Shown here one piece after another: positions 35,713 to 44,471 of a stretch of DNA of 64,000 nucleotides (within the stretch, counting starts at the first letter, position 1; the number at the start of each line of letters is the position of its first letter). Source of the DNA: Pseudogracilibacillus auburnensis (GTDB lineage: Bacteria; Bacillota; Bacilli; Bacillales; Amphibacillaceae). Where the stretch lies: contig NZ_QJJQ01000002.1 of NCBI RefSeq assembly GCF_003201975.1, forward strand, positions 1 through 64,000, read 5' to 3'. A program made the translations under genes and the position numbers. The notes under the pieces are model-generated. The model was not told where the DNA came from. It saw only the letters and a list, made by a program, of their open reading frames with translations, and searched no databases.

Positions 35713-37380
35713 ATGAAATTTGTTAAAAATGACCAGACAGCTGTCTTTGCACTTGGCGGCTTAGATGAAATCGGAAAAAATACGTACTGTATTCAATTTC
35801 AGGATGAAATAATCATTATTGATGCAGGAATTAAGTTTCCTGAAGACGAATTACTCGGGATTGATTATGTTATTCCTGATTACACCTATTTAGTGCAAAA
35901 TAAAGAAAAAATTAAAGGATTAATCATTACGCATGGTCATGAAGACCATATTGGTGGTATCCCTTATTTATTACGTGAAATAAATGTACCTATTTATGCT
36001 GGAAAACTCGCGATCGGACTTATTAGAAATAAATTAGAAGAACATGGATTATTAAGAAATGCTAAATTAAACACGATTCAAGAAGATGATATTATTAAGT
36101 TTCGGAAAACTTCCGTTAGTTTTTTTCATGTTACACATAGTATTCCAGATTCTTTTGGGGTAGTCATTAAGACACCATCTGGAAATATTGTACAAACAGG
36201 TGACTTCAAATTTGACTTTACACCTGTAGGGGAACCTGCTAATTTAGCGAAAATGGCTGAAATCGGTAAAGAAGGAGTTCTCTGTCTCCTATCTGATAGT
36301 ACAAATAGTGAAGTTCCTGGTTTTACAATGTCTGAACAAGTAGTGAAAGAAAATATTAATGATATTTTTAGTAGAATTGACGAGCGACTTATCTTTGCCA
36401 CTTTTGCATCTAATATTTACAGACTTCAACAAGTAGTAGATGCCGCAGCAAAGCATAATCGAAAAGTTGCAATTTTCGGTCGTAGTATGGAATCTGCTAT
36501 AGAAATTGGACGTGAATTAGGATATATAAGTGCGCCAAAAGGAACATTTATTGACGCTAATCAAATTAATCGATTTCCGTCTAATGAAATCGTCATTCTT
36601 TGTACAGGTTCTCAAGGGGAACCGATGGCAGCATTATCACGAATCGCTAATGGTACGCATCGACAAATTCAAATAACACCTGGAGACACTGTTGTCTTCT
36701 CCTCATCCCCAATCCCTGGGAACAACGTAAGTGTTAGTAGAATTATTAACCAACTAATGCGTGCTGGCGCTAAAGTAATTCATGGTCCATTAAGCAATAT
36801 CCATACTTCTGGTCATGGTAGTCAAGATGAGCAAAAGTTAATGTTACGTTTGATGAATCCAACATTCTTTATGCCGATTCATGGTGAGTATAGAATGTTG
36901 AAGGAACATACTCGACTTGCATTAGCTTGTGGCATACCTGAAAAAAATTCATTTATTATGGATAACGGTGAAGTACTCGCCTTAAGTAAAGATAAAGCAG
37001 CAATTGCAGGGAAAATACCATCTGGTTCTGTTTACGTAGATGGTAGTGGAATTGGTGATATCGGAAATATTGTATTACGTGACAGAAGGATTTTATCTGA
37101 AGAAGGCTTGGTAATTGTAGTTGTCAGTATTAATATGAAAGAGTTCCAAATTGCAGCAGGCCCAGACATTATTTCACGAGGATTTGTTTATATGCGTGAA
37201 TCTGAAGACTTAATCAATGAAGCGCAAAAACTAGTTTCAGACCATTTAAATAAAATTATGCGTCGTAAAACGAGCAAATGGTCCGAAATTAAAAATGAAA
37301 TAATTGATACAATAGCACCACTACTTTATGAAAAAACAAAACGTCGACCAATGATCTTACCGATTATAATGGAAGTGTAA
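35713..37380 (+). CDS. rnjA: Ribonuclease J1
   Basis: A 555-residue metallo-beta-lactamase/beta-CASP nuclease with 5'-3' exonuclease and endonuclease activity, central to mRNA decay. The metal site is [10 protein letters not shown] at residues 73-82, with HVTHSIPDS (about 139-147) and QTGDFKFD (about 158). The beta-CASP part and the C-terminal domain complete the usual length of 555. In B. subtilis RNase J1 also interacts with GapA-SR1P; an SR1P-like peptide is encoded at 25 kb. It is the second gene of the rpoY-rnjA operon and has its own terminator. Confidence 0.97.
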   Translation: MKFVKNDQTAVFALGGLDEIGKNTYCIQFQDEIIIIDAGIKFPEDELLGIDYVIPDYTYLVQNKEKIKGLIITHGHEDHIGGIPYLLREINVPIYAGKLAIGLIRNKLEEHGLLRNAKLNTIQEDDIIKFRKTSVSFFHVTHSIPDSFGVVIKTPSGNIVQTGDFKFDFTPVGEPANLAKMAEIGKEGVLCLLSDSTNSEVPGFTMSEQVVKENINDIFSRIDERLIFATFASNIYRLQQVVDAAAKHNRKVAIFGRSMESAIEIGRELGYISAPKGTFIDANQINRFPSNEIVILCTGSQGEPMAALSRIANGTHRQIQITPGDTVVFSSSPIPGNNVSVSRIINQLMRAGAKVIHGPLSNIHTSGHGSQDEQKLMLRLMNPTFFMPIHGEYRMLKEHTRLALACGIPEKNSFIMDNGEVLALSKDKAAIAGKIPSGSVYVDGSGIGDIGNIVLRDRRILSEEGLVIVVVSINMKEFQIAAGPDIISRGFVYMRESEDLINEAQKLVSDHLNKIMRRKTSKWSEIKNEIIDTIAPLLYEKTKRRPMILPIIMEV

Positions 37381-37393
37381 ACAAAAAGTGATA

Positions 37394-37433
37394 GAAGTAG
37401 GAGATGAATATTATCATCCCCTACTTTTTTTAT
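37394..37433 (+). terminator. Terminator after rnjA
   Basis: AGTAGGAGATGA pairs with TCATCCCCTACT (one bulge) around ATATTA, followed by TTTTTTTA, 14 bases after the stop. Confidence 0.82.
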
Positions 37434-37635
37434 ACGCATTTTTGATATATGGAGACGGTGTGATCATTACCATAGTGAAATGAAACAGTGAACAATCATA
37501 CTTCACAGAAGAAAGTATTCATACAGTGCGAGCTTGCAACCGGTTACTAACTTGAGTATGGTGAAGGGATTCTATTTGCGAAGATTCTTGAAAAGTGCCG
37601 GAAATCCTAGCTCAGTGCGGAAAATTTCAAAAACA

Positions 37636-37676
37636 AAAAGAAGAGGTGAATTTTTACTTTTAACCTCTTCTTTTCA
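37636..37676 (-). terminator. Terminator after ktrC
   Basis: AAAAGAAGAGGTGA and TTAACCTCTTCTTTT form a stem. It is T-rich on the minus strand. The 37434-37635 interval before it has no gene. Confidence 0.78.
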
Positions 37677-37702
37677 ATTGATTTTTAATTGTTCCTTTTT
37701 AT

Positions 37703-38368
37703 TTACTCATCTATTACTAATTGTTTTTCAAATCGAGAAATATCATTGTCGGCACCTATAACGATTAAGACATCATTTTCTTGAATGATATAGTCTGCAC
37801 TTGGGGAAACATTCATTTGTTTGCCCCGTTTAATTGCTACGACGTTACATCCGAATTTTGCCCTAATATTTAAATCTACTAACGTTTTACCACGCATCCT
37901 TCTTCCAGCCATTACTTCTACCATACTATGATCTTCTGACAGTTCAAGGTAATCCAAAATATTACTCGAAATTAAACTATGGGCAATTCTTTTTCCCATA
38001 TCCCGTTCTGGATGGACGACATGATGGGCACCAATTTTATTTAAGATTTTTTCATGATAATCACTTTGTGCTTTAACTGTAATTTTTTTAATACCTAAAT
38101 CAGCTAAAATGACAGTTGTCAAAATACTTGCTTGAATATTGTCCCCGATCGCCACGATTACATGATCAATATTTTTAATTCCAAGCTCCTTTAACGCATG
38201 TTCATCCGTTGAGTCAGCAATTACGGCATGAGAAGCGATGTTTTTATATTCATTAATTTTATGTTCATTTTTATCAATAGCAAGCACCTTCATCCCTTCC
38301 ATACTTAACTCTTCACAGATGCTGCCACCAAATCTTCCTAGTCCAATTACGGCAAATTCTCGTTTCAT
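37703..38368 (-). CDS. ktrC: KtrC, cytoplasmic K+ channel regulator
   Basis: A 221-residue RCK protein, the same length as B. subtilis KtrC. The N-terminal nucleotide-binding domain has GLGRFGG (residues 9-15); the C-terminal RCK_C domain begins near residue 135. KtrC forms rings that gate the membrane subunit KtrD; ATP/ADP and c-di-AMP bind to the two domains. The ATG at 38368 is seven bases after GGAGG; a start two codons earlier would overlap the site. A KtrD gene is at 44472. The gene lies convergent with rnjA, as in B. subtilis, and directly after a DHA2 transporter on the same strand. Confidence 0.94.
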   Translation of the reverse strand: MKREFAVIGLGRFGGSICEELSMEGMKVLAIDKNEHKINEYKNIASHAVIADSTDEHALKELGIKNIDHVIVAIGDNIQASILTTVILADLGIKKITVKAQSDYHEKILNKIGAHHVVHPERDMGKRIAHSLISSNILDYLELSEDHSMVEVMAGRRMRGKTLVDLNIRAKFGCNVVAIKRGKQMNVSPSADYIIQENDVLIVIGADNDISRFEKQLVIDE

Positions 38369-38383
38369 GTGCATTCCTCCTAT

Positions 38384-39862
38384 TCATTCTTGTATCTTCT
38401 CACGATGTGGAATGAATAAAATAACAATAAAGCTAATCAGTGCAATGGCACAAACGCCAATATACACATATGTTAACCCAGATAAAAGACCTTGTTGTAA
38501 TACTTTAACCGCTTCAGCTGATAAATGGGCTACTTCATTTTGATCTAACAATTGATCAACTGCGTCCACTGTCACTGTTGCAGTTAAGTTAGCTTGTTCG
38601 ATTTCTCTATTAATTTGATTATTTAATATTCCACCGAGAAAAGCAACTCCCAAAGCACTTCCAATCGTACGCATAAACATATTCGTAGCAGTTGCAATTC
38701 CCCTGACTTCCCATTTTACCGTCGTCTGAATCGCGACAATAAAAGATGTACTCGTCATCCCCATCCCAATTCCGACAAAAAAAGACCCTATTCCTGCCCA
38801 AAAAGGTTGTTGAATAACTGGTAATAACATAAAAAAGCCTGTGCCAATTAGTAAGGAAATTCCACCGAGAATAGATGTTTTTCGGTACCCTATTATTAAT
38901 AGTAACCGACCTGCAACGGTCGAAGCAATTGGCCAGCCGATCGACATGGCGGTTAATGTAAAACCAGCGATTATTGCTGATTTACCCAATACTCCTTGCA
39001 CAAATGTCGGTAAATAACTTGATACACTAATTAAAATCATCCCTGTAAATAATGATGCAATATTGGCAACTTTTATCATCCGATATGTCCAAATATGGGA
39101 AGGGATAATAGGTTCTTCTATTCGTTTTCCGTGAATAATAAAGAGCAAAAATGTAACGAGAACGACTCCAATTAATATCCACATTTGAATGGAATTCCAT
39201 GAAATAGAGATTCCACCTTCTACTAAAACATACATTAGGATACTAATACTTGTTATTAGTAAAAACGTACCAATAAAATCAATAGAGCGTTTTTCTTTTT
39301 TCATCTTTTCTTTTAAGAAAACGAAAATTCCAATCATGGATAAAAGTCCTAAAGGAAGATTCATCCAAAAAACGAGCCGCCAATGGAAGAAATCAACAAA
39401 AAAAGCACCGATTAACGGACCGATAATTGCGGAAATTCCCCAAACTGCAGATAAATACCCCTGCACCTTTGCTCGTTCAGTCTTCGTATATATATCTCCA
39501 ACGATCGTTGTTGCAATCGGCATAATAGCACCAGCACCAACACCTTGAATAAACCGCGAAATAATTAGCATTACCATCGTAGTGCTAAATCCCGCTATCG
39601 TTGAGCCAATTAAAAAAATACAAATTCCAACTGTATAAATTGGGCGTCGTCCATATAAATCAGCTAGTTTTCCGAAAATTAATACAGTAGCACTAGAAGA
39701 TAATAAATAGGCGGAAAACACCCAACTATAAAGCGAAAAATTTTGTAAATCTGCAACAATGCTAGGCATGGCAGTAGCTACAATGGTCGCTTCAATTGCA
39801 GACAAAAACATCCCTAGCATGACAGAGGCTAGAATAAATGGTCGTTTTAATTTTGTATTCAT
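38384..39862 (-). CDS. MFS transporter of the DHA2 (EmrB/QacA) family
   Basis: A 492-residue protein with 14 predicted helices. DHA2 features: motif A as KLADLYGRRPIYTVG (about residues 63-77), IQGVGAGAIMPIATTIV (motif C-like, about 108-125) and WRLVFWMNLPLG (about 160-171). Such pumps expel drugs or other amphiphilic compounds with protons. Substrate unknown. It lies 16 bases before ktrC on the same strand; this arrangement is not part of the B. subtilis rnjA-ktrC locus, so the gene looks inserted. Confidence 0.9.
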   Translation of the reverse strand: MNTKLKRPFILASVMLGMFLSAIEATIVATAMPSIVADLQNFSLYSWVFSAYLLSSSATVLIFGKLADLYGRRPIYTVGICIFLIGSTIAGFSTTMVMLIISRFIQGVGAGAIMPIATTIVGDIYTKTERAKVQGYLSAVWGISAIIGPLIGAFFVDFFHWRLVFWMNLPLGLLSMIGIFVFLKEKMKKEKRSIDFIGTFLLITSISILMYVLVEGGISISWNSIQMWILIGVVLVTFLLFIIHGKRIEEPIIPSHIWTYRMIKVANIASLFTGMILISVSSYLPTFVQGVLGKSAIIAGFTLTAMSIGWPIASTVAGRLLLIIGYRKTSILGGISLLIGTGFFMLLPVIQQPFWAGIGSFFVGIGMGMTSTSFIVAIQTTVKWEVRGIATATNMFMRTIGSALGVAFLGGILNNQINREIEQANLTATVTVDAVDQLLDQNEVAHLSAEAVKVLQQGLLSGLTYVYIGVCAIALISFIVILFIPHREKIQE

Positions 39863-39904
39863 TTATTTATCCAACTCTTCTACAACACCGTTTAGAACCA
39901 TTTA

Positions 39905-40354
39905 TTAGGCTTTTTCACGTCGGTAATAATCTCTTTTTAACGCTTTCAATATAGCTCTTCTCGTTAAAATCCCATCAAAATATCCTTCCTCATCTACTAC
40001 ACAGACAAAAGGTGCATCAATTACTGCCTTCAGTCCGTCAATAAAACTAGCATTTTTTTGGATACTTTCCATTTCATCTTTCATCACTTCATGAACTTTG
40101 AGTTCTGCCAATCGTTCTACTTCAAATCGTTCAATGCCTAATATTTGATCTAAAATAACTGTTTTACTTATAGATCCAGCTAATTTATAAGAAGCATCTA
40201 AAACAGGTACCGCAAAATAACCCGATTTCACCAAAACGAGTAATGCGTGTTCTAAAGGATTATTTAATTGAACATGTGCTACTTTTTCTGATGAAATCAT
40301 TAAATCTTTTACGGTTATATCTTGTAATTGTTTATCTTCTTGTGTCATACTCAT
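39905..40354 (-). CDS. cbpB: CBS-domain c-di-AMP sensor CbpB/DarB (YkuL)
   Basis: A 149-residue protein composed of two CBS domains (about 14-75 and 80-140), matching the YkuL family with the motifs FAVPVLDASYKLAGSIS and CVVDEEGYFDGILTRRAILKAL. In B. subtilis DarB binds c-di-AMP; when free it stimulates Rel and pyruvate carboxylase. Start chosen at the ATG at 40354, after AGAGGGG; upstream leucine codons belong to an alternative TTG. It follows the transporter gene in reverse and is probably its own unit. pycA, ktrC and ktrD in this window are other c-di-AMP linked genes. Confidence 0.87.
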   Translation of the reverse strand: MSMTQEDKQLQDITVKDLMISSEKVAHVQLNNPLEHALLVLVKSGYFAVPVLDASYKLAGSISKTVILDQILGIERFEVERLAELKVHEVMKDEMESIQKNASFIDGLKAVIDAPFVCVVDEEGYFDGILTRRAILKALKRDYYRREKA

Positions 40355-40684
40355 CAAAAGCAACCCCTCTTTTATTAATCTATACTTACATAATGTAATG
40401 TTTCATGTTAAAGCTATATCATCATTAGGAGTTTAATAAATTGTTTTAAAACGAAAAAAAGAACGTTCTATAAAAACTTCCATTATGTTATGAACCAATC
40501 TGTTCATTATTTCTCATCTCGTTTTACCACTTGCTGACAACTGGTTCTATTTATAGTTTACCACATATGATGTAGAAGTAACATCGGATAAATCTATTCA
40601 GAAAAAAATAATCTTGAAAACCTTTCTTATTTTCCATCTCACCTGTACAATATAGATATGTCACTTACATAAGGAAGGTTTAAG
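40355..40684. other. Divergent control region cbpB/hlyIII
   Basis: This stretch holds no gene and no repeat. It presumably contains both promoters; TGTACAATATAG near 40648 is a possible -10 for the plus-strand gene. Confidence 0.4.
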
Positions 40685-41320
40685 ATGAGTACGTACCTTT
40701 TTTCAAAAAAAGAAGAAATTGCACATGCAATCACACATGGTATTGGTGCTTTTTTAAGTATTGCTGCTTTAGTTTTGCTTATTGTTTTTTCCTCGATGAA
40801 TGGTAATGCTTTGTTAATTGTTTCTGTAACGATATTTGGAAGTACCATGCTTTTCATGTATACTTCTTCTACAATTGTCCATAGTTTACCGATTGGAAAG
40901 TGGAAAAATATCTTTCTTATCATTGATCATGCATCCATCTATTTATTTATCGCAGGAACTTACACACCGTTCTTACTTATCCAGTTAAAAGGAACATTTG
41001 GTTGGGTATTATTCGGGGTCATCTGGGGTCTCGCATTAGTAGGAATTATTTTAAAATTATTTTTCGTCAAAAAGTTTATCATTTTATCTACTTTATTCTA
41101 TATTGCCATGGGATGGTTAATTGTTATTGCGTGGAAACCTTTAACAGATGTTCTTCATCAACAAGGTATCATATTCCTCGTAACTGGTGGGATTATGTAC
41201 ACGGTTGGTGCTATCTTTTATGTATGGAATAAAGTTCCGTATCACCATGTTATTTGGCACCTATTTGTCATTGCTGGTTCTACTTTTCACTTCTTTACCG
41301 TCTTCTTCTATGTAATCTAA
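40685..41320 (+). CDS. Hemolysin III family membrane protein
   Basis: A 211-residue, seven-helix protein of the HlyIII/PAQR family. Conserved elements: EEIAHAITHGIGAFLS at residues 11-26, MYTSSTIVHSLPIG (about 58-71) with Ser and His of the metal site, and VIWHLFVIAGSTFHFF near the end with two more His. The family resembles zinc-dependent PAQR hydrolases; in Bacillus its role is unclear and hemolysis is not proven. AAGGAAGG precedes the ATG. It stands alone before ykyB. Confidence 0.88.
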   Translation: MSTYLFSKKEEIAHAITHGIGAFLSIAALVLLIVFSSMNGNALLIVSVTIFGSTMLFMYTSSTIVHSLPIGKWKNIFLIIDHASIYLFIAGTYTPFLLIQLKGTFGWVLFGVIWGLALVGIILKLFFVKKFIILSTLFYIAMGWLIVIAWKPLTDVLHQQGIIFLVTGGIMYTVGAIFYVWNKVPYHHVIWHLFVIAGSTFHFFTVFFYVI

Positions 41321-41385
41321 TTTGCAAGACGTCTTTCTTTCATGTAAGCTATTAGTACTATGTCGATAGAAAAGAGGGATTTAGC

Positions 41386-41844
41386 TTGAAAGATAAACTA
41401 AGTGTTGCGGAAATTGCAAAAGCTATTTATACGATAAATCGCCACGCAAAAGCAGCTCCGAAGCCACAACATTTATATTACATTAAAAAGGAAGCAATTG
41501 AAAAACTATTAAAGGAGAAAAAAGCGGAAAAAGTTGGGCTTCATTTTTCAAATAACCCTAAGTTCAGTAACCAACATTCAACGCTCCTTGTAAAGGTTGA
41601 CCAATATTACTTTCACTTACCTCCCACTAAAGAAGATTTCCAAAACTTAAAGCATCTTGGTTCACTCGATTCTGATTTTCGAAACCCGCGGACGAAAATG
41701 TCTTTATCGTATGCAAAACGAATTATTTATCAATATATTGATTGGCAAGAACAGAATAAACCTGCTAAACGCAAACATATCTCTTCATATTATACACCTT
41801 CATCTCTCGGTAAAATGGAATGGCCACCGACGAAAAAGTTTTAA
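41386..41844 (+). CDS. ykyB: YkyB-like protein
   Basis: A 152-residue protein of the YkyB-like family of Bacillaceae. Seen: the start SVAEIAKAIYTINRHAKAAP, a basic mid-part KVGLHFSNNPKFSNQHSTLL and the SSYYTPSSLGKMEW end. Rich in Lys, without membrane segments. Function unknown. It starts with TTG, seven bases after GAGGG. It lies in the same area as in B. subtilis, near the ykuL-type gene. Confidence 0.8.
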   Translation: MKDKLSVAEIAKAIYTINRHAKAAPKPQHLYYIKKEAIEKLLKEKKAEKVGLHFSNNPKFSNQHSTLLVKVDQYYFHLPPTKEDFQNLKHLGSLDSDFRNPRTKMSLSYAKRIIYQYIDWQEQNKPAKRKHISSYYTPSSLGKMEWPPTKKF

Positions 41845-41850
41845 TGACAT

Positions 41851-41883
41851 GAAAAGCGTATGACCCCCTATCATACGCTTTTC
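41851..41883. terminator. Bidirectional terminator
   Basis: GAAAAGCGTATGA and TCATACGCTTTTC make a perfect 13-base stem around CCCCCTA. It serves ykyB (plus) and overlaps the stop of the minus-strand gene at 41871. Confidence 0.87.
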
Positions 41884-42188
41884 ATCTGCCTTTTAATTAA
41901 TTTATACATGATAAATATCGCAAAACAGATTCCAAACAAAATCACTACTTGAAAGGCCGTTTTGATTACTATTAATTCATTCGTAAAATATGCGATGATG
42001 AAAGCGATGATGATTAATAACAAACTACTTACCGTATAAGTAAGGACAAAGAAATATTGCTTATGAATGACCAACATAACAATAGGTTTGATGATGAAAG
42101 AAAGGAAGAAAATTGTTATAAATAAGATAACTATATACTGATATTCTTTGGTAAAACCTAACACTTCCAATTGATGAAAATTAATCAT
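41871..42188 (-). CDS. Hypothetical membrane protein
   Basis: A 105-residue protein with three predicted helices (about residues 18-38, 50-70 and 75-97) and Lys/Arg at the end. No family is recognised. The first codons overlap no other gene; it is divergent from the EamA transporter gene with 90 bases between. The stop lies within a terminator. Length and hydropathy support a real gene, but nothing indicates its role. Confidence 0.6.
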   Translation of the reverse strand: MINFHQLEVLGFTKEYQYIVILFITIFFLSFIIKPIVMLVIHKQYFFVLTYTVSSLLLIIIAFIIAYFTNELIVIKTAFQVVILFGICFAIFIMYKLIKRQMKSV

Positions 42189-42277
42189 AGCAGACCACCA
42201 CTTTTCCTTTATATTACCATTGTCAACGCATTGCTTATTAACTATACGTAGAACTATTTAAAATGGAGGTAAACGAC

Positions 42278-43192
42278 ATGAATCGCGCTTTTATTTATAT
42301 CATTTTAGGCGCTACTTTATGGGGAACGATCAGTTTTTATGTTAAAAATCTTTATACATATGGCTTTACACCTATGGAAGTTGTCACTTTAAGGGCGTGG
42401 TCTGCAGCAATTATATTAGTTGTTTACTTAAGTTTTGCAGCGCCAAAAAGTTTACGATTATTCCATGTACGAGACGTTAAATATTTTATTGGAACAGGGA
42501 TTTTTAGTATTATTTTCTTTAATTATTGTATGTTTAAAACGATCGAACTTGCAACCATTCCCATCGCTGCTGCTCTTTTGTATACTGCTCCAGCATTTGT
42601 TATTATCATTTCCTATTTTGTTTTCCAAGAAGCTTTAACAAAGAATAAGATGATTGCACTTTTCATGACGTTGATCGGTACTGCTCTTGTTGTCGGTTTA
42701 TTACCATTTGACTTTGGATCCATTCCATTAATGACTATTCTAATTGGACTAGGATCAGGATTTGGCTACGCATTGTACAGCATATTTAGTAAATTTGCTC
42801 TACAAAAATATAATAGTTTAGCAGTTACAACGTTTACCTTTATTGTTGCTTCAGTCACATTGCTACCATTTTTTCCTTATACAGAAAAACTTTATTTAGT
42901 AAAGGAGCCAAAAGTGTTATTTTTTGCTTTTGGATTAGGATTCCTTCCAACTGCTGTTGCGTACATCGTTTACACGCTTGGGCTTCATCGTACGGAAGCA
43001 TCGAAAGCAGCAATTTTATCAACGATCGAGCCTGTTGTAGCAACATTAATTGGTGTATTTATTTTTTTAGAATCGTTTAGTTTTGTGCAAATGATTGGTA
43101 TGGGATGCATTATTTGCGCTGTTATCTTAATACAACTCGATTTTCCATCGAAAAATCGGGAAAAACTACGAACCATTAAAAAAAGAGGTTGA
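42278..43192 (+). CDS. EamA/DMT-family transporter
   Basis: A 304-residue protein with ten predicted helices in two EamA repeats (about 5-140 and 150-285). Repeat features: GATLWGTISFYVKNL at the start, ELATIPIAAALLYTAPAFVIIIS (cited as about 93-115) and the second-repeat LGLHRTEASKAAILSTIEPVVATLIG. Members export amino acids or metabolites; substrate unknown. The ATG at 42278 follows GGAGG by eight bases; an ATG at 42263 inside the site is not preferred. No terminator of its own is clear on the plus strand. Confidence 0.88.
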   Translation: MNRAFIYIILGATLWGTISFYVKNLYTYGFTPMEVVTLRAWSAAIILVVYLSFAAPKSLRLFHVRDVKYFIGTGIFSIIFFNYCMFKTIELATIPIAAALLYTAPAFVIIISYFVFQEALTKNKMIALFMTLIGTALVVGLLPFDFGSIPLMTILIGLGSGFGYALYSIFSKFALQKYNSLAVTTFTFIVASVTLLPFFPYTEKLYLVKEPKVLFFAFGLGFLPTAVAYIVYTLGLHRTEASKAAILSTIEPVVATLIGVFIFLESFSFVQMIGMGCIICAVILIQLDFPSKNREKLRTIKKRG

Positions 43193-43221
43193 CTCTATTT
43201 TGTCTAGAGTCAACCTCCAAT
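43187..43221 (-). terminator. Terminator after the Spo0E-like gene
   Basis: GGTTGACTCT and AGAGTCAACC make a strong stem. On the minus strand it is followed by TCTTTTTTTAATGG. It lies inside the end of the EamA gene and could slow the plus strand too. Confidence 0.75.
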
Positions 43222-43227
43222 ACCGAT

Positions 43228-43392
43228 TTAGTTTTTCTTTCGCTTTAAGGAATTATATATATTTATTAAGCCATCAAGCTCTTGGCTTACTTCAATTGTC
43301 TTAATATTCGTATACCCTTTTGCATATACTGTTTTAGCCAGTTGATGTCTTAAGTCTTCAATTTTTTTTAACGTCACTTTCTCTAAACACAT
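43228..43392 (-). CDS. Spo0E-like aspartyl-phosphate phosphatase
   Basis: A 54-residue protein with the Spo0E signature: the first helix KIEDLRHQLAKTVYAKGYTN and then VSQELDGLINIYNSL, containing S-Q-E-L-D (about residues 36-40) in which Asp is needed for dephosphorylation. Such proteins remove phosphate from Spo0A~P and delay sporulation. GAGAGGAG lies 16 bases before the ATG, which is too far for best spacing; an ATT codon two positions upstream would be better spaced. The gene is short and easily missed. It is convergent with the EamA gene. Confidence 0.82.
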   Translation of the reverse strand: MCLEKVTLKKIEDLRHQLAKTVYAKGYTNIKTIEVSQELDGLINIYNSLKRKKN

Positions 43393-43640
43393 AGTAATAA
43401 GTTAATAACTCCTCTCGGTTTATTATAAAATTATAGTAAACATATCTATTTATCATTTGAACATATCCATAGTATAATTGGAAGATGGAATAAATTGCAA
43501 ATAATTATAGTTACATTTTACTATTTATTTTTCTCAACGGTCTAATTCTTTTTCATAATTTCGGTTGAAAACACTCGAAACAATTTGCATGCTATGCTAC
43601 TATAATATAGGATTGTTTTATTAAAGAAAGGATGTCTTCA

Positions 43641-44165
43641 TTGGCTGAATCAAAAAAACAAAATGAATGGTTAGAATGGGGTAAAGCAATCATTATAGCT
43701 GTATTACTTGCATTCATTTTAAAAACATTTGTCTTTGCAACGTCCATTGTCGAAGGTGAAAGCATGTACCCAGCCCTTGAAGATGGCGAAAGAATTATTT
43801 TTAACAAATTAGTTTATATCATTTCCCAACCAGAACGTGGCGATATTATTATCATTCAGCATCCAGAAAAAAACTATGTGAAAAGGATCATTGGTTTACC
43901 TAATGAAACGATTGAAATGAAAGATCATGTTCTTTTCATCGATGGGGAGAAACAAGAAACATCTTTTGTTGATGAATACCATGCCAAATTAACTGGTAAT
44001 TTCGGTCCGATCCAAATTCCTGATGATAGTTACTTCGTGATGGGGGATAATCGTGCCATAAGTAAAGATAGCCGAAATGGATTAGGGTTTATAAGTAGAG
44101 CAGATATTATCGGTCGCTCTGAATTTATCATTTATCCATTTACCGAATGGGAAATAACAAGATAA
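43641..44165 (+). CDS. sipT: Type I signal peptidase
   Basis: A 174-residue membrane-anchored serine protease that removes signal peptides from exported proteins. One N-terminal helix (about 13-34) is followed by the catalytic Ser in VEGESMYPAL (Ser41), the Lys in NYVKRIIGLP (Lys81), and the MGDNRAISKDSRNGLG box near residue 134. The length and single anchor match SipS/SipT/SipU of B. subtilis; position among yku/ykr-type genes suggests SipT, but the paralogs cannot be separated by eye. I prefer the TTG at 43641, after AAAGGATG, over an ATG that overlaps the ribosome site. Confidence 0.93.
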   Translation: MAESKKQNEWLEWGKAIIIAVLLAFILKTFVFATSIVEGESMYPALEDGERIIFNKLVYIISQPERGDIIIIQHPEKNYVKRIIGLPNETIEMKDHVLFIDGEKQETSFVDEYHAKLTGNFGPIQIPDDSYFVMGDNRAISKDSRNGLGFISRADIIGRSEFIIYPFTEWEITR

Positions 44166-44207
44166 CGTCTAAATAACAACCACCGTTCATAACAGGCAAT
44201 TATGGCT

Positions 44208-44250
44208 ATAAAAAAGGTCAAACATAATCTTTAATGTTCGACCTTTTTTG
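44208..44250. terminator. Bidirectional terminator
   Basis: AAAAAAGGTCAAACAT pairs with ATGTTCGACCTTTTTT around AATCTTTA. It closes the signal peptidase gene and, on the minus strand, the small gene at 44260. Confidence 0.83.
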
Positions 44251-44259
44251 TGTTCTTTC

Positions 44260-44340
44260 TTATTCATGATCAAATAGACAGTACCCTACATTTAATAAAG
44301 TAATAATAAAACAAATGATCCCAAATGCTGTAATCCACAT
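44260..44340 (-). CDS. Putative 26-residue membrane peptide
   Basis: A 26-codon frame beginning at ATG 44340, eight bases after AAAGGGTG. The peptide is one hydrophobic helix (ITAFGIICFIITLLNVGYCLF, cited as residues 3-23) with the end DHE. It has two Cys residues. A ribosome site and the terminator ten bases after the stop support it. Single-helix peptides of this size serve as accessory subunits of membrane complexes in Bacillus (for example CydS-like ones), but no partner is evident here other than ktrD downstream on the same strand. It is separated from ktrD by 130 bases in the wrong order for coupling. Confidence 0.45.
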   Translation of the reverse strand: MWITAFGIICFIITLLNVGYCLFDHE

Positions 44341-44471
44341 TATAAAAGCACCCTTTCTGCTCTATATATGTACATAGATTCTTCATTATCTATCATACCA
44401 ATTTTTCGAGCATTATTAAAGTATTATATCATTCCTTTTTAGCTTATCCTGTAAACTTCTTTTCATGTTCA

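Noticed and set aside
43187-43221. Terminator of the EamA gene on the plus strand
   Set aside because: The T run follows the stem on the minus strand only; on the plus strand the stem is followed by TCCAATACCG. I assigned it to the Spo0E-like gene.
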